From Mongoliitalea daihaiensis (lineage in GTDB: Bacteria > Bacteroidota > Bacteroidia > Cytophagales > Cyclobacteriaceae), in contig NZ_CP063779.1 of assembly GCF_021596945.1 (NCBI RefSeq), positions 1,711,592 to 1,775,591 on the forward strand: a DNA stretch of 64,000 nucleotides, read 5' to 3'. The translations under genes were made by a program, and so were the position numbers. Positions 26,532 to 37,620 of this stretch are shown piece by piece. The stretch's first letter is position 1; the number at the start of each line of letters is the position of its first letter. The notes under the pieces are model-generated. The model searched no databases, had not been told where the DNA came from, and saw nothing but the letters and a program-made list of their open reading frames with translations.

Positions 26532-28127
26532 TCACTCCCAATCCAACCCGGGTTGTTTTAGTTTCCTGCTTTCTTCCCGAGCTTTATGCTGTTGGACTAT
26601 TGTACGGGCATCTTCAAGGAGTTGTTTGGCATCGTAGACGATTCCGTCTTTGACGGTATATTTTACGCCTCCTACGCGAATAGGTTCATTAGTTTCATCG
26701 ATTCGGATAGCTCCAGTACCATAGAGAACTTTGATATTTTGTAAGGGATTTTCTTTCAAGATGACAAAATCAGCCAATTTGCCTACTTCCACCGTTCCCA
26801 AATCCTTTTCCAGACCTAAGGCTTCTGCTGCATGCATGGTTGCCGATCGGATAACTTCCAAGGGGTGAAAACCAGCTTCTCTCAATAACTCGAGTTCTCG
26901 GATAAAGGCAAAGCCGTATAATTGATAGATAAATCCTGAATCGGATCCTGCGGTCACTCTTCCACCTCTGTTTTTGTATTCATTGACGAAAGTCATCCAG
27001 AGTCGGTAATTTTCTTTCCATTGGATTTCCTCCTCCGTGGTCCAATCAAACCAGTAGGAACCGTGAGATTCCCTGCTCGGCTGATAAAATCTCCATAGGG
27101 ATGGAAGGGTATATTCTTCATGCCATTCTGCCCGTCGGGCACGCATCAGGTCCCGATTGGCTTCGTAAATGTTGAAGGTAGGGTCTAAGGTAAAATCCAA
27201 GTCCAAGAGTTCCTGCATTACCTTGTTCCAATGCTCGGAATAGGGGGGAGCGGCCTGCTTCCAGAGTTTTCCAGCTTCAGCAAAGCGGTGTTGTTCATTT
27301 TGGTAATTGTAATCCAATCGATAATCTTGGATAGTCCGATCTGCAAATAAGGCTTCGGGAAGTCCATACCAATGCTCCATGGTAGTCAGTCCAGCTCTGG
27401 CTGAATGCAGGACATTCCATCGCGCTACATCCATCTGTGCATGGTGCATGGCGGAGCGAAGTCCTAAGCGTTTGTTTTCTTCCAAGGCAGCCTGCATCAC
27501 TTCCGGTTTAGCTCCGAAAAATTTGATACCATCGGCACCTTTTTTAGCATTTTCATTCACCCATGCTTTCGCTTCCTCTGCATCTGAGATAGGTTTTTGA
27601 CTGCCTTGCCCTAACACGGTATATGCTAAAATTCGGGGTGCGGTGATGCTGTTGTTGGCAGATTTTCGTTTATGATCCAATACCCATTGAAGTCCATTGC
27701 TAGCAGCAGGGTCTCGCACGGTGGTAATGCCATGAGCCATCCAGAGTTTAAAAACGTATTCGGCAGGTGTTCCTTGTCCAGTACCTCCGATATGTCCATG
27801 CATATCTATCAATCCTGGCAACAAATAGTGTCCTTCCAAATCCATGACTTTATCTTCAGGACTCGCTTGAGGGCGTCTAGTTTCTTTGATTGGGAGACCT
27901 GGGTATCCCACTACATGTATGCCTGTAATGCGGTTTTGCTCTACTACAATATCTACGGGCCCAATAGGTGGTGCGCCCGTACCATCAATCATGATCACAG
28001 AGCGCAGGATTAAGCGCTTATATGGGCCTTCCCCTTCTTTGCGATCAGGGGAGGGCATGATTTGGGAGATGCCTAAAAAGCTATACAGGCATGCACCCAC
28101 TAGTAGGGTTATGAATTTCCGAAGCAT
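26532..28127 (-). CDS. Secreted amidohydrolase family protein
   Basis: 531 aa with an N-terminal signal sequence (KFITLLVGACLYSFLG). Amidohydrolase superfamily: LLPGLIDMHGHIGG supplies the HxH metal motif near 100-108, MHHAQMDVARWN and TTMEHWYGLP carry further histidines, TAGSDSGF gives the last catalytic aspartate, and a C-terminal composite beta-sandwich has LGTVEVGKLADFVILKENPL. It resembles imidazolonepropionase/dipeptidase-type periplasmic amidohydrolases. Substrate is unknown. Its neighbour downstream in transcription is a repeat region; its promoter side faces a terminator. Confidence 0.9.
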   Translation of the reverse strand: MLRKFITLLVGACLYSFLGISQIMPSPDRKEGEGPYKRLILRSVIMIDGTGAPPIGPVDIVVEQNRITGIHVVGYPGLPIKETRRPQASPEDKVMDLEGHYLLPGLIDMHGHIGGTGQGTPAEYVFKLWMAHGITTVRDPAASNGLQWVLDHKRKSANNSITAPRILAYTVLGQGSQKPISDAEEAKAWVNENAKKGADGIKFFGAKPEVMQAALEENKRLGLRSAMHHAQMDVARWNVLHSARAGLTTMEHWYGLPEALFADRTIQDYRLDYNYQNEQHRFAEAGKLWKQAAPPYSEHWNKVMQELLDLDFTLDPTFNIYEANRDLMRARRAEWHEEYTLPSLWRFYQPSRESHGSYWFDWTTEEEIQWKENYRLWMTFVNEYKNRGGRVTAGSDSGFIYQLYGFAFIRELELLREAGFHPLEVIRSATMHAAEALGLEKDLGTVEVGKLADFVILKENPLQNIKVLYGTGAIRIDETNEPIRVGGVKYTVKDGIVYDAKQLLEDARTIVQQHKAREESRKLKQPGLDWE

Positions 28128-28175
28128 ACAGCTATTGATGATTGACGTCTCAACTTACCGATTTTCACGCGCATA

Positions 28176-28214
28176 AAAAAACCGATTAACCCATTTCTGG
28201 AATAATCGGTTTTT
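28176..28214. terminator. Terminator of the S9 peptidase gene
   Basis: 12-bp stem AAAAACCGATTA / TAATCGGTTTTT with T-runs on both strands, 22 bp past the minus-strand S9 peptidase stop. It also insulates the amidohydrolase promoter. Confidence 0.8.
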
Positions 28215-28235
28215 ACACTTGCAAGCAACTTATGC

Positions 28236-31040
28236 TTAGTTATCGTTGCTTTCTATCAGCTCGTATCCTTGTAGAATTCCTTTTTCAATAGCAGGCACTC
28301 CTCGTACCATCCAAGAAGGCATCGGAGCATCTTTGAGGTAATGGTCAAAGAACTGCATCATGCGCTTTTGGAAGTCGATTCGGTTTTGTCTCTTGACCGG
28401 CCAATGTGGTTCACCGTTGTAGTTCAACATCCATGTTGGCTTATTCAATCTACGCATGGCTACATACATTTCTATGCCTTGGTACCACGGAACATGGCCG
28501 TCGGCATCATTGTGCATGAGTAAGAGGGGGGTCTCAATTTTGTCGGCATAAAACAAGGGAGAGTTTTCAATATAGCGGGTTGGATTTTCCCAAATACTTA
28601 CGCCTAGTCTAGTTTGAGTTTTTTCATATTGAAATGCTCTAGCCAAACCTGTTTCCCAACGAATACCCCCATACGCACTGGTCATATTCGCCACGATTGC
28701 ACCAGCTTCTGCAGCTGCAAACATATTGGATTTGGTCAAAATGTAAGCCGTCTGATAGCCAGACCAGCTGTGCCCTTGCAAACCAACTTTTTTAGGATCT
28801 ACAAATCCTTGTTGAATCAAACTGGTAACACCCGGCAGGATGGCATTCAAGGCACTTTCACCTGGGAAACCGATTTTGTACACTACATCCGGGACAAATA
28901 CCAAATAGTCGTTGCTGACATACATGGTGCGGTGTACCGCCGAACGGATTGGTTCTGGCTTGTGGTGGTTATGCAAGGTGTTGGAAAACCGCTCATAGTA
29001 GAACACGACCATGGGGTATTTCTTATTCGGGTCAAAGTTTTCTGGCTTGTACAAGATTCCTTCCAGCTCGATATTGTCCAAAGAAAGCCATTTCACCAAT
29101 TCGGCTGTTCCCCAACGATACTTGCTCTGCTGAGGGTTGGCAGTGGTTACTTTTCTGGCTTTTGCAAAGTTGGCTTCTGCCACATGTAAGTCAGGGAATT
29201 CCTGAAAATTCTCTTTGGTGTAGAGCATGACATCCGATTCTTTTGCTTTCGCTAGCAAGTTATATCGATGTCCTGTTTTTACCAGTTGCTGAGGTGTAGT
29301 GCTTCCAGGTGTTAAGGTAGCGAAGCCGGCGTCTTTATTTTTTTCATCAAATAGCGAAAGCGTCAGTGCTTTACTCAGATCAATGAATCGTTCTTCATCG
29401 TCCAATTTTTCGTAGCGATAGACCAATTGATTTTCACGTCCATTGTTGGTCAGCCTCTCAGGTGCTTGATTGCCAAGTGGATCAAATTTCCAGATATCAT
29501 AGCGGTCGTAAATCAAGATGCTCTCTTCATTTACAGTCCAACCTGCCAAATTATAGCTTGATGGATACTCTGGCGAGTCATTCAATTCATCGCTGAAGAT
29601 AACTGGCAATCCCTTGGTCAGATTGGTTGTTTTACCACTATTCACATGGTAGGTGTACCAAGAACTATCTGGACTGCTATACCAATATACAAAGCCTGCA
29701 TCTGGAGAAAGGCGGGCATTTCCTTTGATTTTTTGTGCGATCTGCTTAGCGCTTCCATCATTTATGTTCACTAAGTACAGATCATTGAAAGAGGAAATGT
29801 CCCAGGTTCTAAGCATTCGGTAGGCTCGGTCATCGATACCCAAAGCAAAAGCAGCTTTGCCCTCCTCATCCAGTCTGATCTCCGAGATTTCTTCGGAAGC
29901 CAATTGGGTCAATTTTTTGGTAGACAGATCCATGACAGCTAAGAAGCTTTTTCTTCGCTCTCTTGGAAGGCGGACATTTTGCTCGGTATAGATATAATCA
30001 TCCTGCCAATGCCAAACTTCCACTTGGACGATTTCTTCTGGAAGTAAGGTAGTGTCCTGTACGACAGGAGGTGGGTTAGTGCCTAAAAACAAGCGCTTGC
30101 CATCTTTGGAGAAAGAAGGATTGTAATTTGGGGAAATCAACCAATTAGAAGGTACACCGGCAGTTGTTGCGTCTGCCAGCACGGAAGCTTTGGCCTGACC
30201 TTTTTTCCAATACATCAGTTGAGGACTGCGGATGAGTGTTTTGGTAGTGTCTGTATCTGCGATAAAGGCTACCTGCTCACCTGCCTCGTCAAAACTCAAA
30301 TAGTTGATCTTGTATTTCGAGTGTCCTTCCATCAAAAGGTCGGCAGTTTGGGAACCCAGATCTTGCACATAGACTCCTGCTTGTTTTTCTCCGGTACCCG
30401 AACTGTAATACAGCAGTGCGGTTCCTTGTTCGTCAAACTGGTAATCCTTCACATAAGGAATTAATTGTTCTTGGCCCGTGGCTAAATTTACCAATACCAA
30501 TGTATATCCGTTTTCATCGGAGACCTTTTTTGACTTTGGCTCAGCTTCTCCATTTTCAGGCATTTTTTCAGAGATATAGGCCAACCATCCGCCTGCTTTG
30601 GATGGAATTTTATAGGATTTGACGTCCGCAATTTTACTGACCTGTTGTGTTTGGAAATTGAAAATCCCCAAAGAGTCTTTGGGCATTTCTTCTTTTTTCT
30701 TTTTGATACGCCTGTAATGGGTAAGGCTATCTTTTTGAGCTTTGATCAGGAAAATGACATGTTGACTATCGGCAGTCAAGGAGATATTGCTCGCTCTATC
30801 TACACCTACCTCGGTGTTTCTGCCTAAGTTTTGAAACAGGACTTTCCCATCAGCATCTTCTGGATTTAAAGTATAAACCAAGTGCTGCCCATTGGGGGTG
30901 AGCTGACGAAAGGTGATGCTTTTCCATTCATCATAGGCCTCTTGGGTCAAGGCTTCCTTGACTACTGGAGCTGCTGCTTTCCGCTGTGCAAAAGCGACCT
31001 GACTCAGCAATACTAGCCCGATAATTACAAATTTTTTCAT
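28236..31040 (-). CDS. S9 family prolyl-oligopeptidase-like serine peptidase, secreted
   Basis: 934 aa from the ATG at 31040 (MKKFVIIGLVLLSQVAFAQ, signal peptide). The frame stays open to 31238 only because of a purine-repeat upstream region, so the long start is rejected. An N-terminal WD40-like propeller (ITFRQLTPNGQHLVYTLN and similar blades) is followed by a C-terminal peptidase domain. The nucleophile motif GHSWSG lies near residue 757, the aspartate in LLLMHNDADGHVPW and the histidine in NGEPHWPVK. Probably periplasmic and degrading peptides; the same Bacteroidota group is annotated prolyl oligopeptidase family serine peptidase. Confidence 0.93.
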   Translation of the reverse strand: MKKFVIIGLVLLSQVAFAQRKAAAPVVKEALTQEAYDEWKSITFRQLTPNGQHLVYTLNPEDADGKVLFQNLGRNTEVGVDRASNISLTADSQHVIFLIKAQKDSLTHYRRIKKKKEEMPKDSLGIFNFQTQQVSKIADVKSYKIPSKAGGWLAYISEKMPENGEAEPKSKKVSDENGYTLVLVNLATGQEQLIPYVKDYQFDEQGTALLYYSSGTGEKQAGVYVQDLGSQTADLLMEGHSKYKINYLSFDEAGEQVAFIADTDTTKTLIRSPQLMYWKKGQAKASVLADATTAGVPSNWLISPNYNPSFSKDGKRLFLGTNPPPVVQDTTLLPEEIVQVEVWHWQDDYIYTEQNVRLPRERRKSFLAVMDLSTKKLTQLASEEISEIRLDEEGKAAFALGIDDRAYRMLRTWDISSFNDLYLVNINDGSAKQIAQKIKGNARLSPDAGFVYWYSSPDSSWYTYHVNSGKTTNLTKGLPVIFSDELNDSPEYPSSYNLAGWTVNEESILIYDRYDIWKFDPLGNQAPERLTNNGRENQLVYRYEKLDDEERFIDLSKALTLSLFDEKNKDAGFATLTPGSTTPQQLVKTGHRYNLLAKAKESDVMLYTKENFQEFPDLHVAEANFAKARKVTTANPQQSKYRWGTAELVKWLSLDNIELEGILYKPENFDPNKKYPMVVFYYERFSNTLHNHHKPEPIRSAVHRTMYVSNDYLVFVPDVVYKIGFPGESALNAILPGVTSLIQQGFVDPKKVGLQGHSWSGYQTAYILTKSNMFAAAEAGAIVANMTSAYGGIRWETGLARAFQYEKTQTRLGVSIWENPTRYIENSPLFYADKIETPLLLMHNDADGHVPWYQGIEMYVAMRRLNKPTWMLNYNGEPHWPVKRQNRIDFQKRMMQFFDHYLKDAPMPSWMVRGVPAIEKGILQGYELIESNDN

Positions 31041-31133
31041 ATACAGATAATTCAATTGATGCTCTCTTACTATCAAATATTCAAACAAAAGAGAATAAGA
31101 CCAATAGGAATGGGATGAAGGGTGGATTTTTTT

Positions 31134-31222
31134 TAGAAGCGAGATGTGAGAAGCGAGAAGCGAGAAGCGAGAGGCGAGATGCGAGAGGCGAGATGCGAGA
31201 AACAAGAAACAAGAAACAAGAA
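31134..31222. repeat. Short purine-rich tandem repeat (gcgagaa/gcgagatg)
   Basis: About ten imperfect units of 7-8 bp: gcgagatgtgagaagcgaga, then gcgagaggcgagatgc and acaagaaacaagaaacaag. Related purine strings occur at 38560-38630. It produces an artificial leucine/serine-rich N-terminal extension on the S9 peptidase frame. Confidence 0.7.
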
Positions 31223-31225
31223 GGC

Positions 31226-31756
31226 TCGCAGAATTCACGGAAAACGCTGAAAAATTGGTATTGAAAAATTTGTGCCCAAAGAGAGGGATTAAGAATCAGT
31301 CAGTTAACTCCATCAATTGCCCTAGGTTTTAACTAGGGAAAACATGAGTATCTCTTGATTCATATGGTTGGGTTTTAACCCACTACCATGGAATGTCAGA
31401 AAACACACCAAATCACAGGAATATATCTTTGAAGACAGTCAGTTCTTGCGAAAGGATTGCCGCATTAGTCTCATAGAGACGACCAACATATTAGCCAAGG
31501 GTTTCAACCCCCGTGCCAAAGTCCCGTTGTTGACCCCTAAGTCCCATCGGCACGGCCGACATAAATGCTCTTAGCTCTATGATTGGTTAGCAACGGGTTA
31601 AAACCCGTTGCTAAAATGTCGGTCGCTCCGATGGAGCTGCCAGAAGGTTTACAGCATGATAATTTGAAACGAAAATGATATTGGCAGGAAAGAAATAGCA
31701 ATTACTTATTTGGCGGCTTTGCGTGAACCACTCCCTTTGCGAGGAATCTCGAATAT
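31226..31756. repeat. Palindrome-rich intergenic region, no gene
   Basis: About 530 bp without a credible gene. Perfect 26-bp palindrome at 31588-31613 (TAGCAACGGGTT-AA-AACCCGTTGCTA), a gccgacat / atgtcggt pair around it, and several imperfect ggttgggttttaaccca and agggtttcaaccc elements. It looks like a miniature repeat element or a chain of REP-like palindromes. Confidence 0.6.
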
Positions 31757-31758
31757 TG

Positions 31759-32604
31759 TTAATTATCAAACCAAAAACTTAAATCAAATTTACCTTCTGC
31801 TTTAGATTCTTGTAGGGGGCTGAGGAGTGGGAAGAAGTTGATGCCAGTCAATACTTCTACCGAGTCAATGCTCACCGCAAAACTCTTTAAATCTCCTGTG
31901 GCAGCTTCATTTTTTAGGATAAAAGCTATTCCTTGTGGGTTTTCTGTGTCTTTTTTAAGGATCACCTTGTAAAAATAGTCAGGAACCCGGATAGGGCTAT
32001 CTCCCATAGATGGTAAATTAGCCTGAAGGACAGGCCCTGTGGCTATATAAAGACTGTCTTTTTCAGCAGCAAATTTTCGGACCTGTTCTTCCAATCTTTT
32101 CCATATCCCTCTGTTAAAACCAGGGACTTGGGGACTGGCATTGGTGAGAAAAAAGCTGTCATACATACTTTCTGCACTGTAGCCCATATCTGCTGCAGGA
32201 GCTAAATGACCTCGGTCATATCCCGAATTGCGGTAGGCAGCATCTCGAGGACTAAAGTCACCTAATCTCCTTTCCATTCGAAAATTGCTTGACCGTTCTT
32301 CCCCATTGCCTAGATTGTCTTTGCAAAGCAGATAGCATACCCATTTGGTATTTTTGGTGAGGGTATCAAATTCCAATACAAAGCCGTTGTAATCTAAAAA
32401 GAAGTCTTTGGAAATAACTTCCGGAACAAACCCCCTGTAAGTTTGATCTACAAAAGACAGGTCAATAGAAGAAATAGCTGCGGTTTCAGCTGGTTTTTCT
32501 GGAATTATTAAAGGAACAGGGATCTTACTTAAAGTTGTAGGTTCAAGTGTTTTGCAGTTGGTTACTAAAACGAAGATGAAAAGGACGAGTACTGTTTTTT
32601 TCAT
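31759..32604 (-). CDS. DNA/RNA non-specific endonuclease, lipoprotein
   Basis: 281 aa. Type II signal peptide with lipobox VTNC (cysteine at 17). The betabetaalpha-metal nuclease motif DRGH at 130-133 in YDRGHLAPAADM, followed by SFFLTNASPQVPGFNRGIW with the metal-binding asparagine. A proline-rich linker after the lipid anchor places the nuclease outside the inner membrane. Family members degrade DNA and RNA for nutrition or defence. The stop of the upstream gene overlaps its ATG by 1 bp, so both are cotranscribed. Confidence 0.92.
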   Translation of the reverse strand: MKKTVLVLFIFVLVTNCKTLEPTTLSKIPVPLIIPEKPAETAAISSIDLSFVDQTYRGFVPEVISKDFFLDYNGFVLEFDTLTKNTKWVCYLLCKDNLGNGEERSSNFRMERRLGDFSPRDAAYRNSGYDRGHLAPAADMGYSAESMYDSFFLTNASPQVPGFNRGIWKRLEEQVRKFAAEKDSLYIATGPVLQANLPSMGDSPIRVPDYFYKVILKKDTENPQGIAFILKNEAATGDLKSFAVSIDSVEVLTGINFFPLLSPLQESKAEGKFDLSFWFDN

Positions 32605-33038
32605 TAATTGCTGAAGCTGTATCGCACACCAATATTAGCTCTTAGATTTAATCCATCAAAGAAATAATTGGGGGTTGCTTCTAGAAGAATGGCAAATTGA
32701 CGGTGCTCTTTGATCGGTTTGAATGTCATCCCTAAGGGTACGCCAAACCTAATCCAATCATCAAAGCTATAACCTAACATCAAGCCTGCATGAAGGTTAT
32801 ACCATTCACTTTGTTTCAAATTCCGATTAAAGTAGCCTTCAATTGTGAATGGAAAATTTATAAGTTCTGATGCTGTGAATCGTAACTCTCCAAAGTTTTT
32901 ATTTTCAATATTGGAACCTATACCAACCTGTCCAATCACTCCACTATGGTAGATACCAACATGGATGTTGGAGGATTCTTGGGCAAAAGAAAAAAAGCTA
33001 AGGGTTAAAAGAAGTGATAGGAATAAGGATTTCTTCAT
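32604..33038 (-). CDS. Small outer-membrane beta-barrel-like protein
   Basis: 144 aa. Signal peptide (LFLSLLLTLSFFSFAQ), then alternating beta strands such as IHVGIYHSGVIGQVGIGSNI and ending ANIGVRYSFSN with a terminal aromatic-rich strand. Likely a small outer-membrane barrel or immunoglobulin-like periplasmic protein. Precedes the nuclease gene in the same operon, with 1-bp overlap. Family not recognised. Confidence 0.7.
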   Translation of the reverse strand: MKKSLFLSLLLTLSFFSFAQESSNIHVGIYHSGVIGQVGIGSNIENKNFGELRFTASELINFPFTIEGYFNRNLKQSEWYNLHAGLMLGYSFDDWIRFGVPLGMTFKPIKEHRQFAILLEATPNYFFDGLNLRANIGVRYSFSN

Positions 33039-33092
33039 AATTTTTTTGGCTTAGGTTATAAACGTAAACATAAGGTATTTATTAACTAAAGC

Positions 33093-33374
33093 CTAAATGA
33101 TTTTTATAAAGTTTTTTTGAATATATGGTTGTAGTAATTGATGGATAGATCGAGGTGTTAAAAGGTCAACTTTTATACCTAATTCTTCTGAAAGTTCTTG
33201 TTCTAGGCCAATGAGTTCCAATAAATCCAAAGGTTGTTCAAAATCAATCAAAATATCCATGTCATTATGTACATTTTCTTCGCCACGCGCATACGATCCG
33301 AATACGCCTACTAGGGTAGGTTCGGCTTTCTTGGTGACATTTTTGATGATTTCTATTTGATGTTGTGTTAGCAT
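33093..33374 (-). CDS. Orphan MNT-type nucleotidyltransferase
   Basis: 93 aa. Motif G-S-x10-D-x-D is intact (FGSYARGEENVHNDMDILID). Same family as the MntA-like gene at 16679, but no HEPN partner lies on either side: downstream is the barrel gene, upstream 258 bp are empty. It could pair with a distant HEPN or be a relic. No signal peptide. Confidence 0.82.
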   Translation of the reverse strand: MLTQHQIEIIKNVTKKAEPTLVGVFGSYARGEENVHNDMDILIDFEQPLDLLELIGLEQELSEELGIKVDLLTPRSIHQLLQPYIQKNFIKII

Positions 33375-33632
33375 AAAACTAATTTATCAGAATCATTTTT
33401 TCCTCATTTAAAGTGTTCAAAAATTCTAACCTAAAAATTTGCACATTTTTTCATGTAAACTGAATTGGTTACCATACATTTAAAGCCTCCTGAGACCATG
33501 TGTATAACCAAAACAAAATCAATTATGAGAAAACGGTAGATTTTATTTGTATCAATTTCTTAACTTACTCAATAAAATCAGAAAACTAATCTTGTAAATG
33601 TATTTAATTCAACCAGTAGCAATTAAATTCAT

Positions 33633-33881
33633 ATGAAATTATCAAAACCTCTAAGCTTTCTAACTTTCCTTTTAATCTTGGTTTTTATTAGTGATAAAAA
33701 ATATAATCAGCATTCCGACGATTTGAACTGGGTATTTCTTTCCTTAATTTTAATTGCAAGTATCTCTGCATTAGGTTTTAAAGTGAAAGAAGGTGGTTTG
33801 TCGAAAAGAAGTTTATATGTTATTCTATTTTCTACACTTGGTTCATTTGTAATTTTGTCGTATTTCTTAATGTATGGATAA
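33633..33881 (+). CDS. Small two- or three-helix membrane protein
   Basis: 82 aa with hydrophobic segments at about 7-20, 30-46 and 62-80 (LYVILFSTLGSFVILSYFLM). No recognisable family. The ATG at 33633 is preceded by an AT-rich leader. The 258 bp before it (33375-33632) and 141 bp after it show no further gene. Confidence 0.55.
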   Translation: MKLSKPLSFLTFLLILVFISDKKYNQHSDDLNWVFLSLILIASISALGFKVKEGGLSKRSLYVILFSTLGSFVILSYFLMYG

Positions 33882-34025
33882 GTTACTTCTGCACTTATTC
33901 GCATCTTTAGTTTTGTTTAGCCGTATGTTCTTTCTTAGCTTGGGAGAAGAAACCAAATTTCTTTGATTGACTTCTGTTAAGTTTAGATCATGTCTATCGT
34001 ATCTTTTTAAAAAATTAAATCTTTG

Positions 34026-35147
34026 TTGAAAAATATACTTTCATTGCTGTTTATAATTCCATTTGCCATTTCTTGTACTTTGTCAGATAGAAATGTAGAG
34101 CAACATACTATTTCTACTATTTCATTAGATAATTTGAGTTCTAATATGCTTGATGTGGGAAGCTTAAGGCTAGTTAGGTTAAAAGAAAATCAATTCTCTC
34201 AAATCGTGAATGTAGAAAAAGTAATTCATGCTGATGAGGACTTTATTATTAGTGATAAATCATATAGTAAAGCTGTTTTTATTTATGATTTAAATGGAGA
34301 ATATATCAATCACATTCATGAACATGGTGTAGGTCCAAAAGAATTTAAATTCATACAAGAAGTAATTTGGGATGAAGAACATCAAAAACTTTGGATAATA
34401 CCAATGGATTTGCCAAAGGAAATGGTTTACGATCCCAAAGGTAGTTTTATAGAAGAGTTCAAGGTAAGTCCTAATTCCTATGTAAAAGAATTTGTGGTCT
34501 TTGGTAAAGATAGATTTACTTTGAATCTGTCACATATGGATTTTAGTGATAATGTTGTTTTGCATAAAAAGCTTGGCTTAGATAAAAGTTGGGTCCCTTT
34601 TGACGAAAAGCTAGATAATTCACCGATTGTAAATGTAAATTCTCTCTTTAAATCAGGTGATCGTGCCATTTTTTCCATTGGAGCAAGAGATACTATTTAC
34701 GAATACAATCATAAAACAGAGGAGGTTTCTGTCAAATTTGCTGTGGATTTTGGGAGGAGAAAAATTCCTAATGATTATTTTTCCTTACCATATGAAGAAC
34801 AGTTCCAGCAATTTTGGAATTCAAACTCTTTGGCTGGTATAAATGATCTTTATGAAGTGGGAAAATATATCACTTTTATGGGGTTAAGTTCTGAAGGATT
34901 TGAAGTATTTATTTATGATATGAAAAATGAAGTTTTATATGACTCCAAAAATTTGTTTTCTGAACATTTGAAAGGAGCTTATATTGAGAGGATTCTAGGA
35001 GTAACAAAAGAAGGTGAATTTATCGGAACTTTGAATTCAAAAGACATTAAAAGCATCAAGGAAACTCGTCCGATAAAGAAAAACTTCGAAAGCTTTGATG
35101 ATATCGATAGGGAAGATAAAGTTTTGGTGCTGTTTTCTTTTAAGTAA
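34026..35147 (+). CDS. 6-bladed beta-propeller lipoprotein
   Basis: About 373 aa starting at a TTG (34026; another TTG at 34023 is equally possible); there is no ATG before the signal peptide. Type II signal peptide LSLLFIIPFAISC. The mature part has the Bacteroidota 6-bladed propeller pattern: early SLRLVRLKENQFSQIVNVEK, then FIISDKSYSKAVFIYDLNGE, HGVGPKEFKFIQEV, and repeated YDPKG/YDMKN blades. Such lipoproteins are common, often next to small secreted peptides; function unknown. A TATCTTTT -7-like box lies at 34000. A bidirectional hairpin closes the gene. Confidence 0.82.
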   Translation: MKNILSLLFIIPFAISCTLSDRNVEQHTISTISLDNLSSNMLDVGSLRLVRLKENQFSQIVNVEKVIHADEDFIISDKSYSKAVFIYDLNGEYINHIHEHGVGPKEFKFIQEVIWDEEHQKLWIIPMDLPKEMVYDPKGSFIEEFKVSPNSYVKEFVVFGKDRFTLNLSHMDFSDNVVLHKKLGLDKSWVPFDEKLDNSPIVNVNSLFKSGDRAIFSIGARDTIYEYNHKTEEVSVKFAVDFGRRKIPNDYFSLPYEEQFQQFWNSNSLAGINDLYEVGKYITFMGLSSEGFEVFIYDMKNEVLYDSKNLFSEHLKGAYIERILGVTKEGEFIGTLNSKDIKSIKETRPIKKNFESFDDIDREDKVLVLFSFK

Positions 35148-35345
35148 AAAATTTTTAAAAAATATACACACATAGTATACTGGAGTACCCTATGAAGTCT
35201 TGTAACTGGACATTTCTCAAGGCAGCTATAAAGCCTTAGGTAAAACACCCCATTACCCATACCACATCGAAGATGGGCATTATTTCGTAAAGTTAGAGAC
35301 CGACTAGCGTGTAGCTATTTTGCGCTTACCCATTTATTAGAAAAG

Positions 35346-35381
35346 TACACCTGTCAGGAGATGTATACGCTGACAGGTGTA
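35346..35381. terminator. Bidirectional terminator between propeller lipoprotein and metY
   Basis: 12-bp stem TACACCTGTCAG / CTGACAGGTGTA with a 12-nt loop and T-run on the plus strand; the minus-strand copy follows metY by 12 bp. Confidence 0.8.
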
Positions 35382-35392
35382 TTTTTTTGCAT

Positions 35393-37173
<1,781 letters not shown>

Positions 37174-37620
37174 ATGGAGCTCCAACTATCCACCCCTGCC
37201 TTATTATTTTCTGCGATTACGTTGATGATGCTGGCTTTTACAAACCGCTTTTTGGCCATTGCTAATCTCATACGGGGATTGCACAAAAAATACTTGGAAA
37301 ATCCCGAGCAGGAGATAATTATTGAGCAAATTCACAACTTGAAAAAGCGCTTGAGCATGATCAAATACATGCAGTTGTGCGGAGTCTTGAGTTTCTTGCT
37401 CTGTGTGATATGTATGTTTCTTATTTTTATTGACGCCCAAGAGGCTGCAGATTATGTATTTATTGGCAGCATGTTGGCTTTATTGGTGTCTTTAGGAATT
37501 TCTATGGTGGAAATCCTGATTTCAACTCAAGCGCTGACCTTAGAAATTCAGGATATGGAATCTGCATTTCAAAAAAGGTCCTCAAGCTTTTGGTTTAAAA
37601 AAGATAAAAACGATGAATAA
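37174..37620 (+). CDS. DUF2721 family membrane protein
   Basis: 148 aa from the ATG at 37174 (MELQLSTPALLFSAITLMM). Three hydrophobic helices: about 8-24, 70-90 and 98-120. The pattern LSTPALLFSAITLMMLAFTNRF with NLIRGLHKKYLE and the ALTLEIQDME end is diagnostic of DUF2721. Role unknown. It overlaps the GDPD gene by 8 bp, so it probably sits in one operon with it. Confidence 0.85.
   Translation: MELQLSTPALLFSAITLMMLAFTNRFLAIANLIRGLHKKYLENPEQEIIIEQIHNLKKRLSMIKYMQLCGVLSFLLCVICMFLIFIDAQEAADYVFIGSMLALLVSLGISMVEILISTQALTLEIQDMESAFQKRSSSFWFKKDKNDE

Noticed and set aside
31041-31238. N-terminal extension of the S9 peptidase frame
   Set aside because: It translates a purine-rich tandem repeat; the signal peptide at 31040 is the natural start.
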